Source of the DNA: PALG01 sp964495885
GTDB lineage: Bacteria > Bacteroidota > Bacteroidia > Flavobacteriales > Flavobacteriaceae
Assembly (NCBI GenBank): GCA_964495885.1
Contig: CAZBWO010000011.1
Location: forward strand, 52,355 to 116,354
DNA: 64,000 nt
Direction: 5' to 3'
A model generated the notes under the pieces. That model ran no database searches. It had not been told where the DNA came from and worked only from the letters and a program-made list of their open reading frames with translations. A program made the translations under genes and the position numbers. Every line of letters starts with the position of its first letter. Within the stretch, counting starts at the first letter, position 1. Positions 25,587-35,348 of this stretch are shown one piece after another.

Positions 25587-27434
25587 ATGTGTGGCATTGT
25601 TGGATATATTGGAAAAAGGGAGGCATACCCAATCATCCTCAACGGACTTAAAAGACTTGAGTATAGAGGTTATGATAGTGCAGGAGTGGCTTTATATGAC
25701 GGAACTGAAATTCAGCTTTGCAAAACACAAGGTAAAGTAAGTGATTTAGAAGAAAAGGTTACCTCCAATATCTCTACTAAAGGTTCTTTAGGAATTGGGC
25801 ACACCCGATGGGCGACACATGGTGTACCCAATGATGTGAATTCACACCCTCACTATTCCAATAGCGGAAATTTGGTTATTATCCATAATGGGATCATCGA
25901 AAATTACTCTTCCATTAAAAAAGCCCTTGAAAAGCGTGGCTACGAATTTGAAAGTGATACAGACACCGAAGTACTTATCAATCTCATAGAAGAGGTAAAA
26001 AAAGAGGAAGGTGTTAAATTAGGGAAAGCAGTACAAATTGCCCTCAATCAAGTAGTAGGTGCATATGCAATTGCTGTATTTGATAAAAATAAACCAGATG
26101 AAATCGTTGTTGCAAAACTAGGAAGTCCGCTCGCCATTGGAATTGGTGAAGATGAATTCTTTATTGCCAGCGATGCAACTCCTTTCATTGAATTTACCAA
26201 AAGCGCCATCTATTTGGAAGATGAAGAAATGGCTATCGTGCGTTTAGGAAGGGAAGTTAGGGTGCGAAAAATCAAAAGCGACACCTTGGTAGATCCTTAT
26301 ATCCAGAAGCTTAAATTGAACCTTGAGCAGATAGAAAAAGGAGGGTATGAGCATTTTATGTTGAAGGAGATTTACGAACAACCTTCCGTGATAAAAGATA
26401 CCTACAGGGGAAGATTGCTTGCTAAAGATGGAATTATCAAATTGGGCGGACTTGAAGATCATATCCAGAAATTTGTCAATGCCAATAGAATTATTATTGT
26501 AGCCTGTGGTACTTCCTGGCATGCTGGGCTTGTAGCAGAATATATCTTTGAAGACTGGGCACGAATCCCTGTGGAAGTGGAATACGCTTCCGAATTTCGA
26601 TACAGAAATCCGGTTATTTCAGAAAAAGATGTGGTGATTGCTATTTCTCAGAGTGGAGAAACGGCAGATACGTTGGCCGCTATAAAATTGGCAAAACAGC
26701 GTGGTGCATTTGTCTACGGTGTATGCAATGTGGTTGGTTCTTCCATTTCAAGGGAAACCCATACGGGTACCTATACCCACGCCGGACCAGAAATTGGGGT
26801 AGCTTCAACAAAGGCATTTACAACCCAGATTACAGTGCTTACCATGATTGCTTTGCGTTTGGCGAAGGAAAAGGGTACCATTTCGCAACGCAACTATATG
26901 CAACACCTTCATGAATTGGAACTTATTCCAGAGCATGTTTCCGAAGCCTTGAAAAGTGATGAGAAAATTCAGGCGATCGCCGAAATTTTTAAGGATGCAT
27001 CGAATTTTTTGTACTTAGGAAGAGGGTATAATTTCCCAGTCGCACTTGAGGGCGCCTTGAAATTGAAGGAGATTTCCTATATCCATGCAGAAGGATATCC
27101 CGCTGCTGAAATGAAACATGGCCCAATTGCACTTATTGATGAACAGATGCCAGTAGTGGTGATTGCTGTGAATAGCAATCATTATGAAAAGGTGGTGAGC
27201 AATATTGAAGAAATCAAAGCTCGTGAAGGGAAAATCATTGCGGTAGTTACAGAGGGAGATACCACTGTAAAAGAACTTGCAGATTACATCATGGAAGTGC
27301 CTAAAACCACCGAAACCTTAAGTCCGTTGGTAACCACTATTCCGCTCCAGCTTTTATCCTATCATATCGCTGTAATGCTAGGCAAAAATGTAGATCAGCC
27401 TAGAAATTTGGCGAAGTCGGTGACGGTAGAGTAA
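25587..27434 (+). CDS. glmS: Glutamine-fructose-6-phosphate aminotransferase (isomerizing)
   Basis: 615 residues, full length. It has the N-terminal Ntn glutaminase domain with the catalytic cysteine right after Met (MCGIVGYIGKR) and two SIS domains (ACGTSWHAGL; ISQSGETADTLAAIKLAK), ending DQPRNLAKSVTVE as in GlmS. It makes glucosamine-6-phosphate for peptidoglycan and LPS. Last gene of the operon starting at 23145. No glmS ribozyme-like element can fit in the 2-nt gap upstream, so control must be elsewhere. Confidence 0.97.
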   Translation: MCGIVGYIGKREAYPIILNGLKRLEYRGYDSAGVALYDGTEIQLCKTQGKVSDLEEKVTSNISTKGSLGIGHTRWATHGVPNDVNSHPHYSNSGNLVIIHNGIIENYSSIKKALEKRGYEFESDTDTEVLINLIEEVKKEEGVKLGKAVQIALNQVVGAYAIAVFDKNKPDEIVVAKLGSPLAIGIGEDEFFIASDATPFIEFTKSAIYLEDEEMAIVRLGREVRVRKIKSDTLVDPYIQKLKLNLEQIEKGGYEHFMLKEIYEQPSVIKDTYRGRLLAKDGIIKLGGLEDHIQKFVNANRIIIVACGTSWHAGLVAEYIFEDWARIPVEVEYASEFRYRNPVISEKDVVIAISQSGETADTLAAIKLAKQRGAFVYGVCNVVGSSISRETHTGTYTHAGPEIGVASTKAFTTQITVLTMIALRLAKEKGTISQRNYMQHLHELELIPEHVSEALKSDEKIQAIAEIFKDASNFLYLGRGYNFPVALEGALKLKEISYIHAEGYPAAEMKHGPIALIDEQMPVVVIAVNSNHYEKVVSNIEEIKAREGKIIAVVTEGDTTVKELADYIMEVPKTTETLSPLVTTIPLQLLSYHIAVMLGKNVDQPRNLAKSVTVE

Positions 27435-27453
27435 GTTTCCGAAGCTATTTTCT

Positions 27454-27461
27454 TACATTTG
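27454..27461 (+). promoter_or_regulatory. -7 element directly before the sulfotransferase-like gene
   Basis: TACATTTG matches TAnnTTTG and ends 4 nt before ATG 27466. Transcription would begin at or next to the start codon, predicting a leaderless mRNA. Confidence 0.6.
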
Positions 27462-27465
27462 GATT

Positions 27466-28209
27466 ATGGCGGATGTCATAAATCTTATTTCGGGCCCTAG
27501 GAATATTTCCACAGCTCTCATGTATGCTTTTGCGCAACGTTCAGACCTTAAGGTGTTGGATGAGCCTTTTTATGGGTATTATCTGCAATATGCTCGTCGA
27601 GGCACAAAGCATCCCTCCGAAAAGAATATCATACAATCTATGCCAACTGGCCTTGAAGAAATTGTTTCGGGGATTACTAAAATGACTTCGGAAGGTCACG
27701 TTTTTGTGAAAGGAATGGCACATCATTTTTTAACTGATGAACCTTCATTTATTCTTCCGTGGAAAAATGTAATCCTAATTCGGCATCCTCAAAAATTAAT
27801 TGCCTCTTTCGCAAAGGTCATTGAAAAACCAACCCTTTATGATATTGGCATTGAAAAGGCTACTAAACTTTTTGGGTACTTAAAACAAAATCATAGGGAG
27901 CCGCTCGTAATTGAAAGTGATGAATTGTTGAAAAACCCTAGGCGATATCTTGAGCAAATTTGTATTGTATTACAAATCCCTTTTGATGAGAAGATGCTTT
28001 CATGGAAAAAAGGAGGTATCCCTGAAGATGGGATTTGGGCAAAACACTGGTACCATAATACCCATCAATCTACAGGTTTTATCAAATCTGAAACCGCTAT
28101 GCCTCCTATTCCAAAAGGACTGGAACCCTTGTTGGAAGAGGCCATTCCCTTATATGAAACATTGTATAAAAAAGCACTAATAAACGATTCCTATGCTACA
28201 AAAGTTTGA
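27466..28209 (+). CDS. Sulfotransferase-like P-loop protein paired with an aminotransferase
   Basis: 247 residues. The N-terminus LISGPRNISTALMYAFAQR resembles the 5'-phosphosulfate-binding loop of sulfotransferases. The later VILIRHPQKLIASFAKV resembles the 3'-phosphate-binding motif (IRHP..). Proteins of this type are often annotated as sulfotransferase family or as 'branched-chain aminotransferase-like'. It overlaps the class IV aminotransferase gene by 17 nt, so the two are translationally coupled. Substrate unknown; a sulfonated or sulfated amino-acid-derived product is one possibility. Confidence 0.75.
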   Translation: MADVINLISGPRNISTALMYAFAQRSDLKVLDEPFYGYYLQYARRGTKHPSEKNIIQSMPTGLEEIVSGITKMTSEGHVFVKGMAHHFLTDEPSFILPWKNVILIRHPQKLIASFAKVIEKPTLYDIGIEKATKLFGYLKQNHREPLVIESDELLKNPRRYLEQICIVLQIPFDEKMLSWKKGGIPEDGIWAKHWYHNTHQSTGFIKSETAMPPIPKGLEPLLEEAIPLYETLYKKALINDSYATKV

Positions 28210-29086
28210 CAGCCGTAATGCCCAAATTCAAGTTTTTATAAAAGACAGGCTTTATCCAAGGGAGGAAGCCAAAGTTTCGGTTTTTGATAGTGTAGTGCAA
28301 GGGGGTGATGCTGTTTGGGAAGGATTGCGTTTGTATCCAGAAGGAATTGTTTGCCTAGATAAGCACCTCAATAGATTGGAGGCATCAGCTAAAGCATTGG
28401 CTTTTTCAGATATTCCTTCCAAGGCATTCATAAAGAAGGCCCTTCGTCAAACGTTGGAAGCGAATGACATGAAGGATGAGGTTCATATTCGGCTAACCCT
28501 TACCCGAGGAGAAAAAATAACCAGCGGTATGGATCCTAGGTTGAATCAAAAAGGGGCTTGTCTAATTGTGTTGGCAGAATGGAAACCGTTGGTGTACAAT
28601 AATGATGATGGCATTGCGGTGATAAGTGTAAGTCAAAGGCGAAACGCTCCTCAATTTTTAGATAGTAAAATTCACCATAATAATTTGCTAAATAATATTT
28701 TGGCGAAGATTCAAGCCAATGTTGCTGGAAAGGATGCCGCGCTAATGTTGGATGAACATGGTTTTGTTGCCGAACTTAACGGCAGCAATCTTTTTATGAT
28801 TAAGGATCAGAAAATATATACCCCTTTTGCACACGCTTGTTTGCCGGGTATCACAAGAGGAACCGTAATGGAGTTGTGTGAAAAACATTCCATTCCAATT
28901 ATTGAAACAAACATTAGTTTGTCCCAATTATATTCTTCAGATGCCGTATTTGCAACCGGGACCATGGGGGAGCTTACGCCAGTGATAGAAATTGATGGAA
29001 GGCGTATTGGTAAAAATAATGCGCTATTAGGGGATATGATACGTATTTTCCGTAGTGAAATTAGAAATTTTTGCGAAGCTTTATAG
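28193..29086 (+). CDS. Class IV aminotransferase (branched-chain aminotransferase / ADC lyase-like)
   Basis: 297 residues of PLP fold type IV. Visible motifs are FDSVVQGGDAVWEGLRLY (substrate side), the PLP lysine segment DSKIHHNNLLNNILAK (~158), VAELNGSNLFMIKD (PLP-binding Glu), LPGITRGTVMELC, and TGTMGELTPVIEIDGR near the end. The length and GGDAVWEGLR are close to IlvE-like enzymes, but the partner sulfotransferase-like gene suggests a special substrate rather than general branched-chain synthesis. Probably cytoplasmic. Confidence 0.85.
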   Translation: MLQKFDSRNAQIQVFIKDRLYPREEAKVSVFDSVVQGGDAVWEGLRLYPEGIVCLDKHLNRLEASAKALAFSDIPSKAFIKKALRQTLEANDMKDEVHIRLTLTRGEKITSGMDPRLNQKGACLIVLAEWKPLVYNNDDGIAVISVSQRRNAPQFLDSKIHHNNLLNNILAKIQANVAGKDAALMLDEHGFVAELNGSNLFMIKDQKIYTPFAHACLPGITRGTVMELCEKHSIPIIETNISLSQLYSSDAVFATGTMGELTPVIEIDGRRIGKNNALLGDMIRIFRSEIRNFCEAL

Positions 29087-29236
29087 TCCTTTAATGTGCG
29101 CTTTTATTTTAAATTTCAATTATTTAGGAGCTAATTAGGAAAGCTCTAATATAGAATTCCCAAAAAAAGTATGCTTACATAGAGATATCAGTAAAATTTA
29201 TGCATATATTTAGACAATAATTAATCAAACTATAAT

Positions 29237-32044
29237 ATGAGAACGATTGTATTTATTTTTTGTTTGTGTTTTAGCATGGTAGCTTTCTCACAGACAACGG
29301 TAAGTGGGACCGTGGTAGATGAATCTAATGTGCCTGTTTTAGGGGCAAATGTGATTGTCGTAGGGACTTCTTCTGGAACAGCCACAGATTATGATGGGAA
29401 TTTCTCCCTACTGGTAGACCAAGACCCTCCATTTACATTGCAGATATCCAGTGTTGGATATGCCGGTCAGGATATTGAGGTGACATCAAATAACCAAACC
29501 CTGAATGTGATCCTTGTGGAAGGATCAGAATTGGATGAGGTGGTTATTTCTGCTTCCAGAACGCCAGAGCGTGTATTTGAATCTCCAGTGACCATTGAAA
29601 GAATGGGTATTAAGGAAATTAGAAATACAGCTTCTTCCGATTTTTATGATGGATTGGAAAACCTAAAAGGTGTAGATATCAACACCAACAGTTTAACCTT
29701 TAAATCTATCAATACCCGTGGATTTGCAACTTTTGCCAATACAAGGTTTATGCAATTGGTAGATGGAATGGACAACGCGGCACCTGCCTTGAACTTTCCG
29801 TTAGGAAACTTGCTGGGTATGACCGAAACAGACGTACAGAGCGTAGAATTATTGCCCGGAGCGGCATCTGCATTGTACGGTGCGAATGCCTTTAATGGTA
29901 TTTTATTCATGCGTTCCAAAAGTCCTTTTGATCATCAAGGAATTAGTGTTTCCATTAAGCAGGGAATTACCAGTCAGGAAGCTGCTGGAGACAATCCGTA
30001 TACCGATGTTGGAATCCGTGCTGGATATAAATTTAGTGAAAAGTTTGCCGCTAAGGTGAACTTCGGATTGCTAACAGGAACAGACTGGGCGGCTAATAAT
30101 ACTACCGATAAATTGAATCGTGGAATTGATAGAAGTGCCATAGATTATGATGGGGTGAATGTATATGGAGATGAGGTAAGTACCAATATTAAAGGAGTAG
30201 CCGAAGCTTTAGTGGGCTTGGGAATTCTTCCCAATGGTGCAGATGCTTTAGTGCCTTCTGTTAATGTAAGTAGGACAGGGTATAATGAAGCAGATCTTAC
30301 CAATTATGACGCTGAAAGCATAAAAGCAGATTGGGGATTGTACTACCGTCCTTGGGGCAATGATTTCGAAATTGCTTACGTAGGAAAAGTAGGAACAGGA
30401 TCTACTATCTACCAAGGTGCCAACCGATACCAAATTGCCGATTTCTTTCTGCAACAGCATAAGCTGGAATTTAGAAACAACAACTTCTTCGTGAGAGGAT
30501 ATATTACAGAAGATAAAGCTGGGAACAGTTATGATATGGTGTTTACGGGAATCAATATTAACCGTGCCTGGAAAGACGATGAAACATGGTTTGGGGAGTA
30601 CGTTGGTGCATTTGTGCAGGGACAGTTGTTTAACGGCCTAACACCTTCACAGGCGCACGTATTGGCTAGGCAAACAGCAGATACTGGAAGATATGAGCCT
30701 GGTTCTGATGAATTCAATGCAGCATTCAATGCCAGTATCAACAATCCAGACTTATCTACAGGTTCTAAATTTCAGGATAATTCAAAAATTTACCATGCAG
30801 ATGCCAATTATAACTTTGGACATCTTTGGGATGTAGTGGAAATTCAAGTGGGAGGATCTTTCAGAACCTACAGCTTGAATTCTTCTGGAACCATTTATAC
30901 AGATAACGATGGTCCTATTGACTATTCTGAAGTGGGAGGATATACCCAACTTCAAAAAACCTTGAACTTGAGCGAAAGCGTAGATTTAAAACTTACTGGT
31001 TCTGTTCGTTATGACAAGTCTGAGTTATTTGATGGATTCTTTTCACCAAGACTTGCTGCAGGGTTTATCATTAATGATGATCACAATATTCGAGCTTCCT
31101 TCCAAACAGGTTTCAGAAACCCAACTACCCAAGACCTTTATATTGGATTGGATGTTGGAAGAGCTGTTTTAATTGGTGGTGCCGAAGATAACCCAGCAAG
31201 GGATGTCCGCTCCTACGGACTAAGCACAACAGGACAAGCCATCTTAGGCAGTCCTACCATTCAATTTGATGGGCAAGGTGCATATACCAATTCTTTCTTC
31301 GCTAGTTCGGTTACGGCATTTGGTGCAACAGGAGATGCTGGAGCACTTGAAATTGCCAATTCAAATTTTCTAAAACCAGAGCAGGTAACTTCTTTTGAAT
31401 TAGGATATCGTGGAAAACTTGGGAAGTTCATTGTTGATTTAAGTGGATATTACAACCAGTATCAAGACTTTTTAGCAAATGAAACTGTAATCGCTCCTTT
31501 CTATGGAGATGTTCAGTTAAGCCAGACTTTACAGGATGGTACACCACTTGCAATTGCAGCAATTGCTAACGGGGACTTTCAAGCGTATCAAACATATACC
31601 AATAGCGATGCAGAAGTAAACTCTTACGGAGGATCTATAGGAGTGTCTACCAAAATCCTTGGCGGATTTGACCTAGGCGCTAATTATACATACGCAAAGC
31701 TTGATTTTGACACTGAAGCCAATCCAGATTTTAGAACAAATTTCAATACTCCAGAACATAAAGTAAAAGCACAGTTCGGAAATACAGATCTTTTCGAAAA
31801 CTTTGGATTTAATGTTGCTTGGAGATGGAGTGACACCTATTTCTGGGAAGCTTCCTTTGGAGATGGTCAAGTGCCTTCCTTCAATGTTTTGGATGCACAG
31901 ATTAACTACAGGGTGCCAAAATTCTTGAAATCTACATTTAAAGTAGGTGCTACCAATATCTTAGGCGATGAATATTTCACTGCCTTCGGTACTGGATTTA
32001 TAGGTTCACAGTATTACATTTCATGGACCATCAATAACTTATAA
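29237..32044 (+). CDS. TonB-dependent outer-membrane receptor paired with an SGNH lipoprotein
   Basis: 935 residues. Signal peptide (to VAFSQ), carboxypeptidase-regulatory-like domain (VSGTVVDESNVPVLGANVIV, ~22-100), plug with INTRGFATFANTRFMQLVDGM and LLPGAASALYGANAFNGILF, and a long barrel ending SQYYISWTINNL. No SusD partner follows. Instead a GDSL/SGNH-type lipoprotein starts 16 nt later. The pair may bind and cleave a lipid or ester ligand at the surface before import. Substrate not determinable here. Confidence 0.9.
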   Translation: MRTIVFIFCLCFSMVAFSQTTVSGTVVDESNVPVLGANVIVVGTSSGTATDYDGNFSLLVDQDPPFTLQISSVGYAGQDIEVTSNNQTLNVILVEGSELDEVVISASRTPERVFESPVTIERMGIKEIRNTASSDFYDGLENLKGVDINTNSLTFKSINTRGFATFANTRFMQLVDGMDNAAPALNFPLGNLLGMTETDVQSVELLPGAASALYGANAFNGILFMRSKSPFDHQGISVSIKQGITSQEAAGDNPYTDVGIRAGYKFSEKFAAKVNFGLLTGTDWAANNTTDKLNRGIDRSAIDYDGVNVYGDEVSTNIKGVAEALVGLGILPNGADALVPSVNVSRTGYNEADLTNYDAESIKADWGLYYRPWGNDFEIAYVGKVGTGSTIYQGANRYQIADFFLQQHKLEFRNNNFFVRGYITEDKAGNSYDMVFTGININRAWKDDETWFGEYVGAFVQGQLFNGLTPSQAHVLARQTADTGRYEPGSDEFNAAFNASINNPDLSTGSKFQDNSKIYHADANYNFGHLWDVVEIQVGGSFRTYSLNSSGTIYTDNDGPIDYSEVGGYTQLQKTLNLSESVDLKLTGSVRYDKSELFDGFFSPRLAAGFIINDDHNIRASFQTGFRNPTTQDLYIGLDVGRAVLIGGAEDNPARDVRSYGLSTTGQAILGSPTIQFDGQGAYTNSFFASSVTAFGATGDAGALEIANSNFLKPEQVTSFELGYRGKLGKFIVDLSGYYNQYQDFLANETVIAPFYGDVQLSQTLQDGTPLAIAAIANGDFQAYQTYTNSDAEVNSYGGSIGVSTKILGGFDLGANYTYAKLDFDTEANPDFRTNFNTPEHKVKAQFGNTDLFENFGFNVAWRWSDTYFWEASFGDGQVPSFNVLDAQINYRVPKFLKSTFKVGATNILGDEYFTAFGTGFIGSQYYISWTINNL

Positions 32045-32060
32045 TATTTAAATACTTCAA

Positions 32061-33641
32061 ATGATGAAAATAAAATATATCGCAATACTGCTTTTGGCGC
32101 TAGGCTTTGTGGCCTGTGAAGAAGACGATAGTGGTATGATGGAAGAAGCCGTTGTGGAATTAACGGCAGGAAGTGCAAACTTCAGTAATTATGTTGCTGT
32201 TGGAGCCTCCTTTACAGCTGGGTTTAGTGATGGGGCATTATTCATTAATGCACAGGAAAATTCTTTTCCTAATATTCTTTCCCAACAATTCGCCGCTCTA
32301 GGGGCTGGCGACTTTTCACAACCTTTGATGAATGATAATATAGGAGGATTGTTATTAGGCGGACAGATGATTCAAGAACCAAGATTGTATTTTAATGGTT
32401 CCGGTCCTGTACGATTAGATGCTATGCCTACTACAGAAGTTTCAAATGTTATTGCTGGTCCTTATAACAATATGGGGGTTCCGGGAGCGAAAAGCTTTCA
32501 TTTTGTAGCTAATGGATATGGAAATGTTTCAGGTGTTCCTGTTGGATTGGCCAATCCTTATTACGCAAGGATGGCATCAAGTCCTGCTGCTTCTATCATA
32601 GAAGACGCTGCTTCACAAGCTCCAACATTTTTTACCCTATCTGAAATTGGAGGAAATGATGTTTTGGCATTCGCTACTTCAGGAGGTTCAGGGGTTGACC
32701 AAACAGGAAATTTAGACCCCACTACTTATGGGCCAAATGATATTACAGATCCTAATGTGTTTGGAAGTGTTTTCACCCAATTGGTTGGGGCACTTAGTGC
32801 CAATGGAGCCAATGGAGTTGTGACCAATGTACCGTATGTAACAAGCTTGCCTTATTTTACAACAGTACCTTACAATCCATTAGATCCTGAAAACCCAGAT
32901 TTTGCAGCACAGATTGCTATTCTGAATGCGACATTTGCTCCTTTAAATCAGGCATTTGACTTCTTAGGAGTGCCAGAACGCTCTATTGTTTTTTCTGAAA
33001 CAGAGCCTAGTCCAGTATTGATTTTCGATGAGGAACTTCCTAATATTCAAGCACAATTATTCCAAGTATTGCAAGCTGGCGGACTAGACCCACTAACAGC
33101 GCAACTATTGTCTACTCAATATGCTCAAAGTAGACAGGCTACCCCGGAAGATCTATTGGTCTTGCCAAGTTCTACTATAATTGCAGAACTTAATGAAGAT
33201 TATTTCAATACCTTGGTAGCGCTTGGAGTACCTCCTGCTACTGCAGGTCAATTATCAGTGAACGGAATCACCTATCCATTACAGGATCAGTGGGTGTTGA
33301 CCAACACTGAAACTAGTGCCGTAATTACAGCTACTAACGCTTATAATTCAATAATTGAATCTACTGCGGCTTCTTCAAATTTAGCATTGGTAGACTTGCA
33401 AGGAATCTTAGACCAAGCCTCCACTACAGGAATCACATTTGATGACTTTACAATGACTACAGATTTAGTGGTTGGCGGACTTGTTAGCCTTGATGGAATA
33501 CACCTAACGGCAAGAGGATATGCCTTAATGGCCAATAAATTCTTGGAAGCGATTGACGCTACCTACGGCTCTAACTTTTTGGAAGCTGGACAGCGTGCAA
33601 ATGCAGATAATTACCCAATGTCCTATCCGCCGGAGTTATAA
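32061..33641 (+). CDS. SGNH/GDSL-hydrolase-like outer-membrane lipoprotein
   Basis: 526 residues. Lipobox LGFVAC followed by an acidic EEDDSG stretch. Block I of the SGNH family is recognisable as VAVGASFTAGFSDG (serine within GASF), the Asn block as LSEIGGNDVLAF, and the C-terminal Asp-x-x-His block as LDGIHLTARGYALMANKF. An esterase or lipase is therefore likely, anchored in the outer membrane. A long insertion (~220-400) separates the blocks. It is the second gene of a unit with the TonB receptor, 16 nt apart, and is followed by a strong terminator. Confidence 0.82.
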   Translation: MMKIKYIAILLLALGFVACEEDDSGMMEEAVVELTAGSANFSNYVAVGASFTAGFSDGALFINAQENSFPNILSQQFAALGAGDFSQPLMNDNIGGLLLGGQMIQEPRLYFNGSGPVRLDAMPTTEVSNVIAGPYNNMGVPGAKSFHFVANGYGNVSGVPVGLANPYYARMASSPAASIIEDAASQAPTFFTLSEIGGNDVLAFATSGGSGVDQTGNLDPTTYGPNDITDPNVFGSVFTQLVGALSANGANGVVTNVPYVTSLPYFTTVPYNPLDPENPDFAAQIAILNATFAPLNQAFDFLGVPERSIVFSETEPSPVLIFDEELPNIQAQLFQVLQAGGLDPLTAQLLSTQYAQSRQATPEDLLVLPSSTIIAELNEDYFNTLVALGVPPATAGQLSVNGITYPLQDQWVLTNTETSAVITATNAYNSIIESTAASSNLALVDLQGILDQASTTGITFDDFTMTTDLVVGGLVSLDGIHLTARGYALMANKFLEAIDATYGSNFLEAGQRANADNYPMSYPPEL

Positions 33642-33664
33642 GAACATTTCAACTCAATAAAATG

Positions 33665-33698
33665 AATCCCTTTCAATTTTTTTTGAAAGGGATTTTTC
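33665..33698 (+). terminator. Intrinsic terminator after the SGNH lipoprotein gene
   Basis: A perfect 12-bp stem, AATCCCTTTCAA (33665-33676) with TTGAAAGGGATT (33683-33694), and a T6 loop, then TTTCTTTT. Confidence 0.92.
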
Positions 33699-33732
33699 TT
33701 TTAGCAGCACTATAAAAAATTGCATTTTTACA

Positions 33733-33764
33733 TTGTTTTTTTTCTTTAGAAAAGCATATCTTTG
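33733..33764 (+). promoter_or_regulatory. Promoter of atpD-atpC (TTG ... TAnnTTTG)
   Basis: TTG (33733-33735) and TATCTTTG (33757-33764) are 21 nt apart, fitting the Bacteroidota -33/-7 spacing. The leader to ATG 33826 is about 55 nt. Confidence 0.65.
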
Positions 33765-33825
33765 CACCGATTTTAAACAGGCGTTTTAAATACGTCAAAG
33801 AAGCTTATTAATAAACACTTAGATA

Positions 33826-35331
33826 ATGTCAAAAGTTACAGGAAAAGTTGCACAGATTATTGGTCCGGTAGTGGATGTTGAATTTGCTAGTGGAGCAGAA
33901 CTTCCAAAGATTTATGATTCTGTGGAGGTAAATCTCAATGGGAATCCTTTGGTCCTTGAAGTTCAATCCCACATTGGTGAAAACACCGTAAGAACCATTT
34001 CTATGGATTCTACCGATGGTTTGAGTAGAGGGGTAGAAGCAGTTGCAACAGGTGTACCTATTCAAATGCCTATTGGTGAAGCAGTTTATGGAAGACTTTT
34101 CAATGTAATTGGAGATGCTATTGATGGAATTGGAAATCTACCCAAAGAAGGTGACAACGGATTGCCAATTCACCGGGAAGCTCCTAAATTCGAAGATCTT
34201 TCTACTTCTACCGAAGTACTTTTTACTGGTATTAAGGTAATTGATTTGATTGAGCCTTATGCAAAAGGAGGAAAAATTGGATTGTTTGGTGGTGCTGGTG
34301 TAGGAAAAACAGTATTGATCCAAGAGTTGATTAATAACATTGCAAAAGGTCACGGTGGACTATCAGTATTTGCTGGTGTAGGTGAGCGAACTCGTGAAGG
34401 AAATGACTTGCTTCGGGAGATGTTGGAATCTGGTATTATTAAATACGGAAAAGATTTCCTTCACTCTATGGAAGAAGGCGGTTGGGACCTTTCCAAAGTA
34501 GATAAGGAAGCAATGAAAGAATCTAAGGCTACCTTTGTGTTTGGACAGATGAACGAACCCCCTGGAGCACGTGCTCGTGTGGCTCTTTCTGGATTGACTA
34601 TTGCTGAATATTTCCGTGATGGAGCTGGAGACGGTCAAGGAAAAGACGTTTTATTCTTCGTAGATAATATCTTTAGATTTACTCAAGCAGGTTCTGAAGT
34701 ATCTGCACTATTAGGTCGTATGCCTTCTGCGGTAGGATATCAACCTACTTTGGCAACTGAGATGGGTGCCATGCAGGAACGTATTACCTCTACCAAAAAA
34801 GGATCTATTACTTCTGTACAGGCAGTATATGTACCTGCAGATGACTTGACAGACCCTGCCCCTGCTACAACCTTTGCCCACTTGGATGCGACTACGGTAC
34901 TTTCCCGTAAAATTGCCGAGCTTGGTATTTACCCTGCGGTAGACCCATTGGATTCTACCTCTAGGATTTTGACAGCAGATATTTTGGGAAATGAGCATTA
35001 TGACTGTGCACAGCGTGTTAAAGAGTTGTTGCAACGTTATAAGGAGCTACAGGATATTATTGCCATTCTTGGTATGGAAGAACTTTCTGAAGAGGATAAA
35101 TTGGCAGTAGGTAGAGCTCGTAGGGTTCAACGTTTCTTGTCACAGCCATTCCACGTTGCTGAACAATTTACAGGTATTCCTGGTTGTTTGGTAGATATTA
35201 AGGATACCATTAAAGGGTTCAATATGATTATGGATGGCGAGCTTGATCACCTTCCGGAAGCGGCTTTCAACTTGAAGGGAACCATTGAAGAGGCTATTGA
35301 AGCTGGTGAAAAAATGTTGGCGGAAGCTTAA
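33826..35331 (+). CDS. atpD: ATP synthase F1 subunit beta
   Basis: 501 residues. The Walker A loop GGAGVGKT, the MNEPPGARARVALSGLTIAEYFRD segment region, and LLGRMPSAVGYQPTLATEMG (catalytic Arg/Tyr region) are all typical of the F1 beta subunit. It hydrolyses or makes ATP at the membrane-bound F1Fo complex. Only atpD and atpC are here; the rest of the atp operon is elsewhere, as is usual in Bacteroidota. It has its own promoter, and atpC follows 17 nt later. Confidence 0.98.
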   Translation: MSKVTGKVAQIIGPVVDVEFASGAELPKIYDSVEVNLNGNPLVLEVQSHIGENTVRTISMDSTDGLSRGVEAVATGVPIQMPIGEAVYGRLFNVIGDAIDGIGNLPKEGDNGLPIHREAPKFEDLSTSTEVLFTGIKVIDLIEPYAKGGKIGLFGGAGVGKTVLIQELINNIAKGHGGLSVFAGVGERTREGNDLLREMLESGIIKYGKDFLHSMEEGGWDLSKVDKEAMKESKATFVFGQMNEPPGARARVALSGLTIAEYFRDGAGDGQGKDVLFFVDNIFRFTQAGSEVSALLGRMPSAVGYQPTLATEMGAMQERITSTKKGSITSVQAVYVPADDLTDPAPATTFAHLDATTVLSRKIAELGIYPAVDPLDSTSRILTADILGNEHYDCAQRVKELLQRYKELQDIIAILGMEELSEEDKLAVGRARRVQRFLSQPFHVAEQFTGIPGCLVDIKDTIKGFNMIMDGELDHLPEAAFNLKGTIEEAIEAGEKMLAEA

Positions 35332-35348
35332 TCTAAAAGAAACCAATT

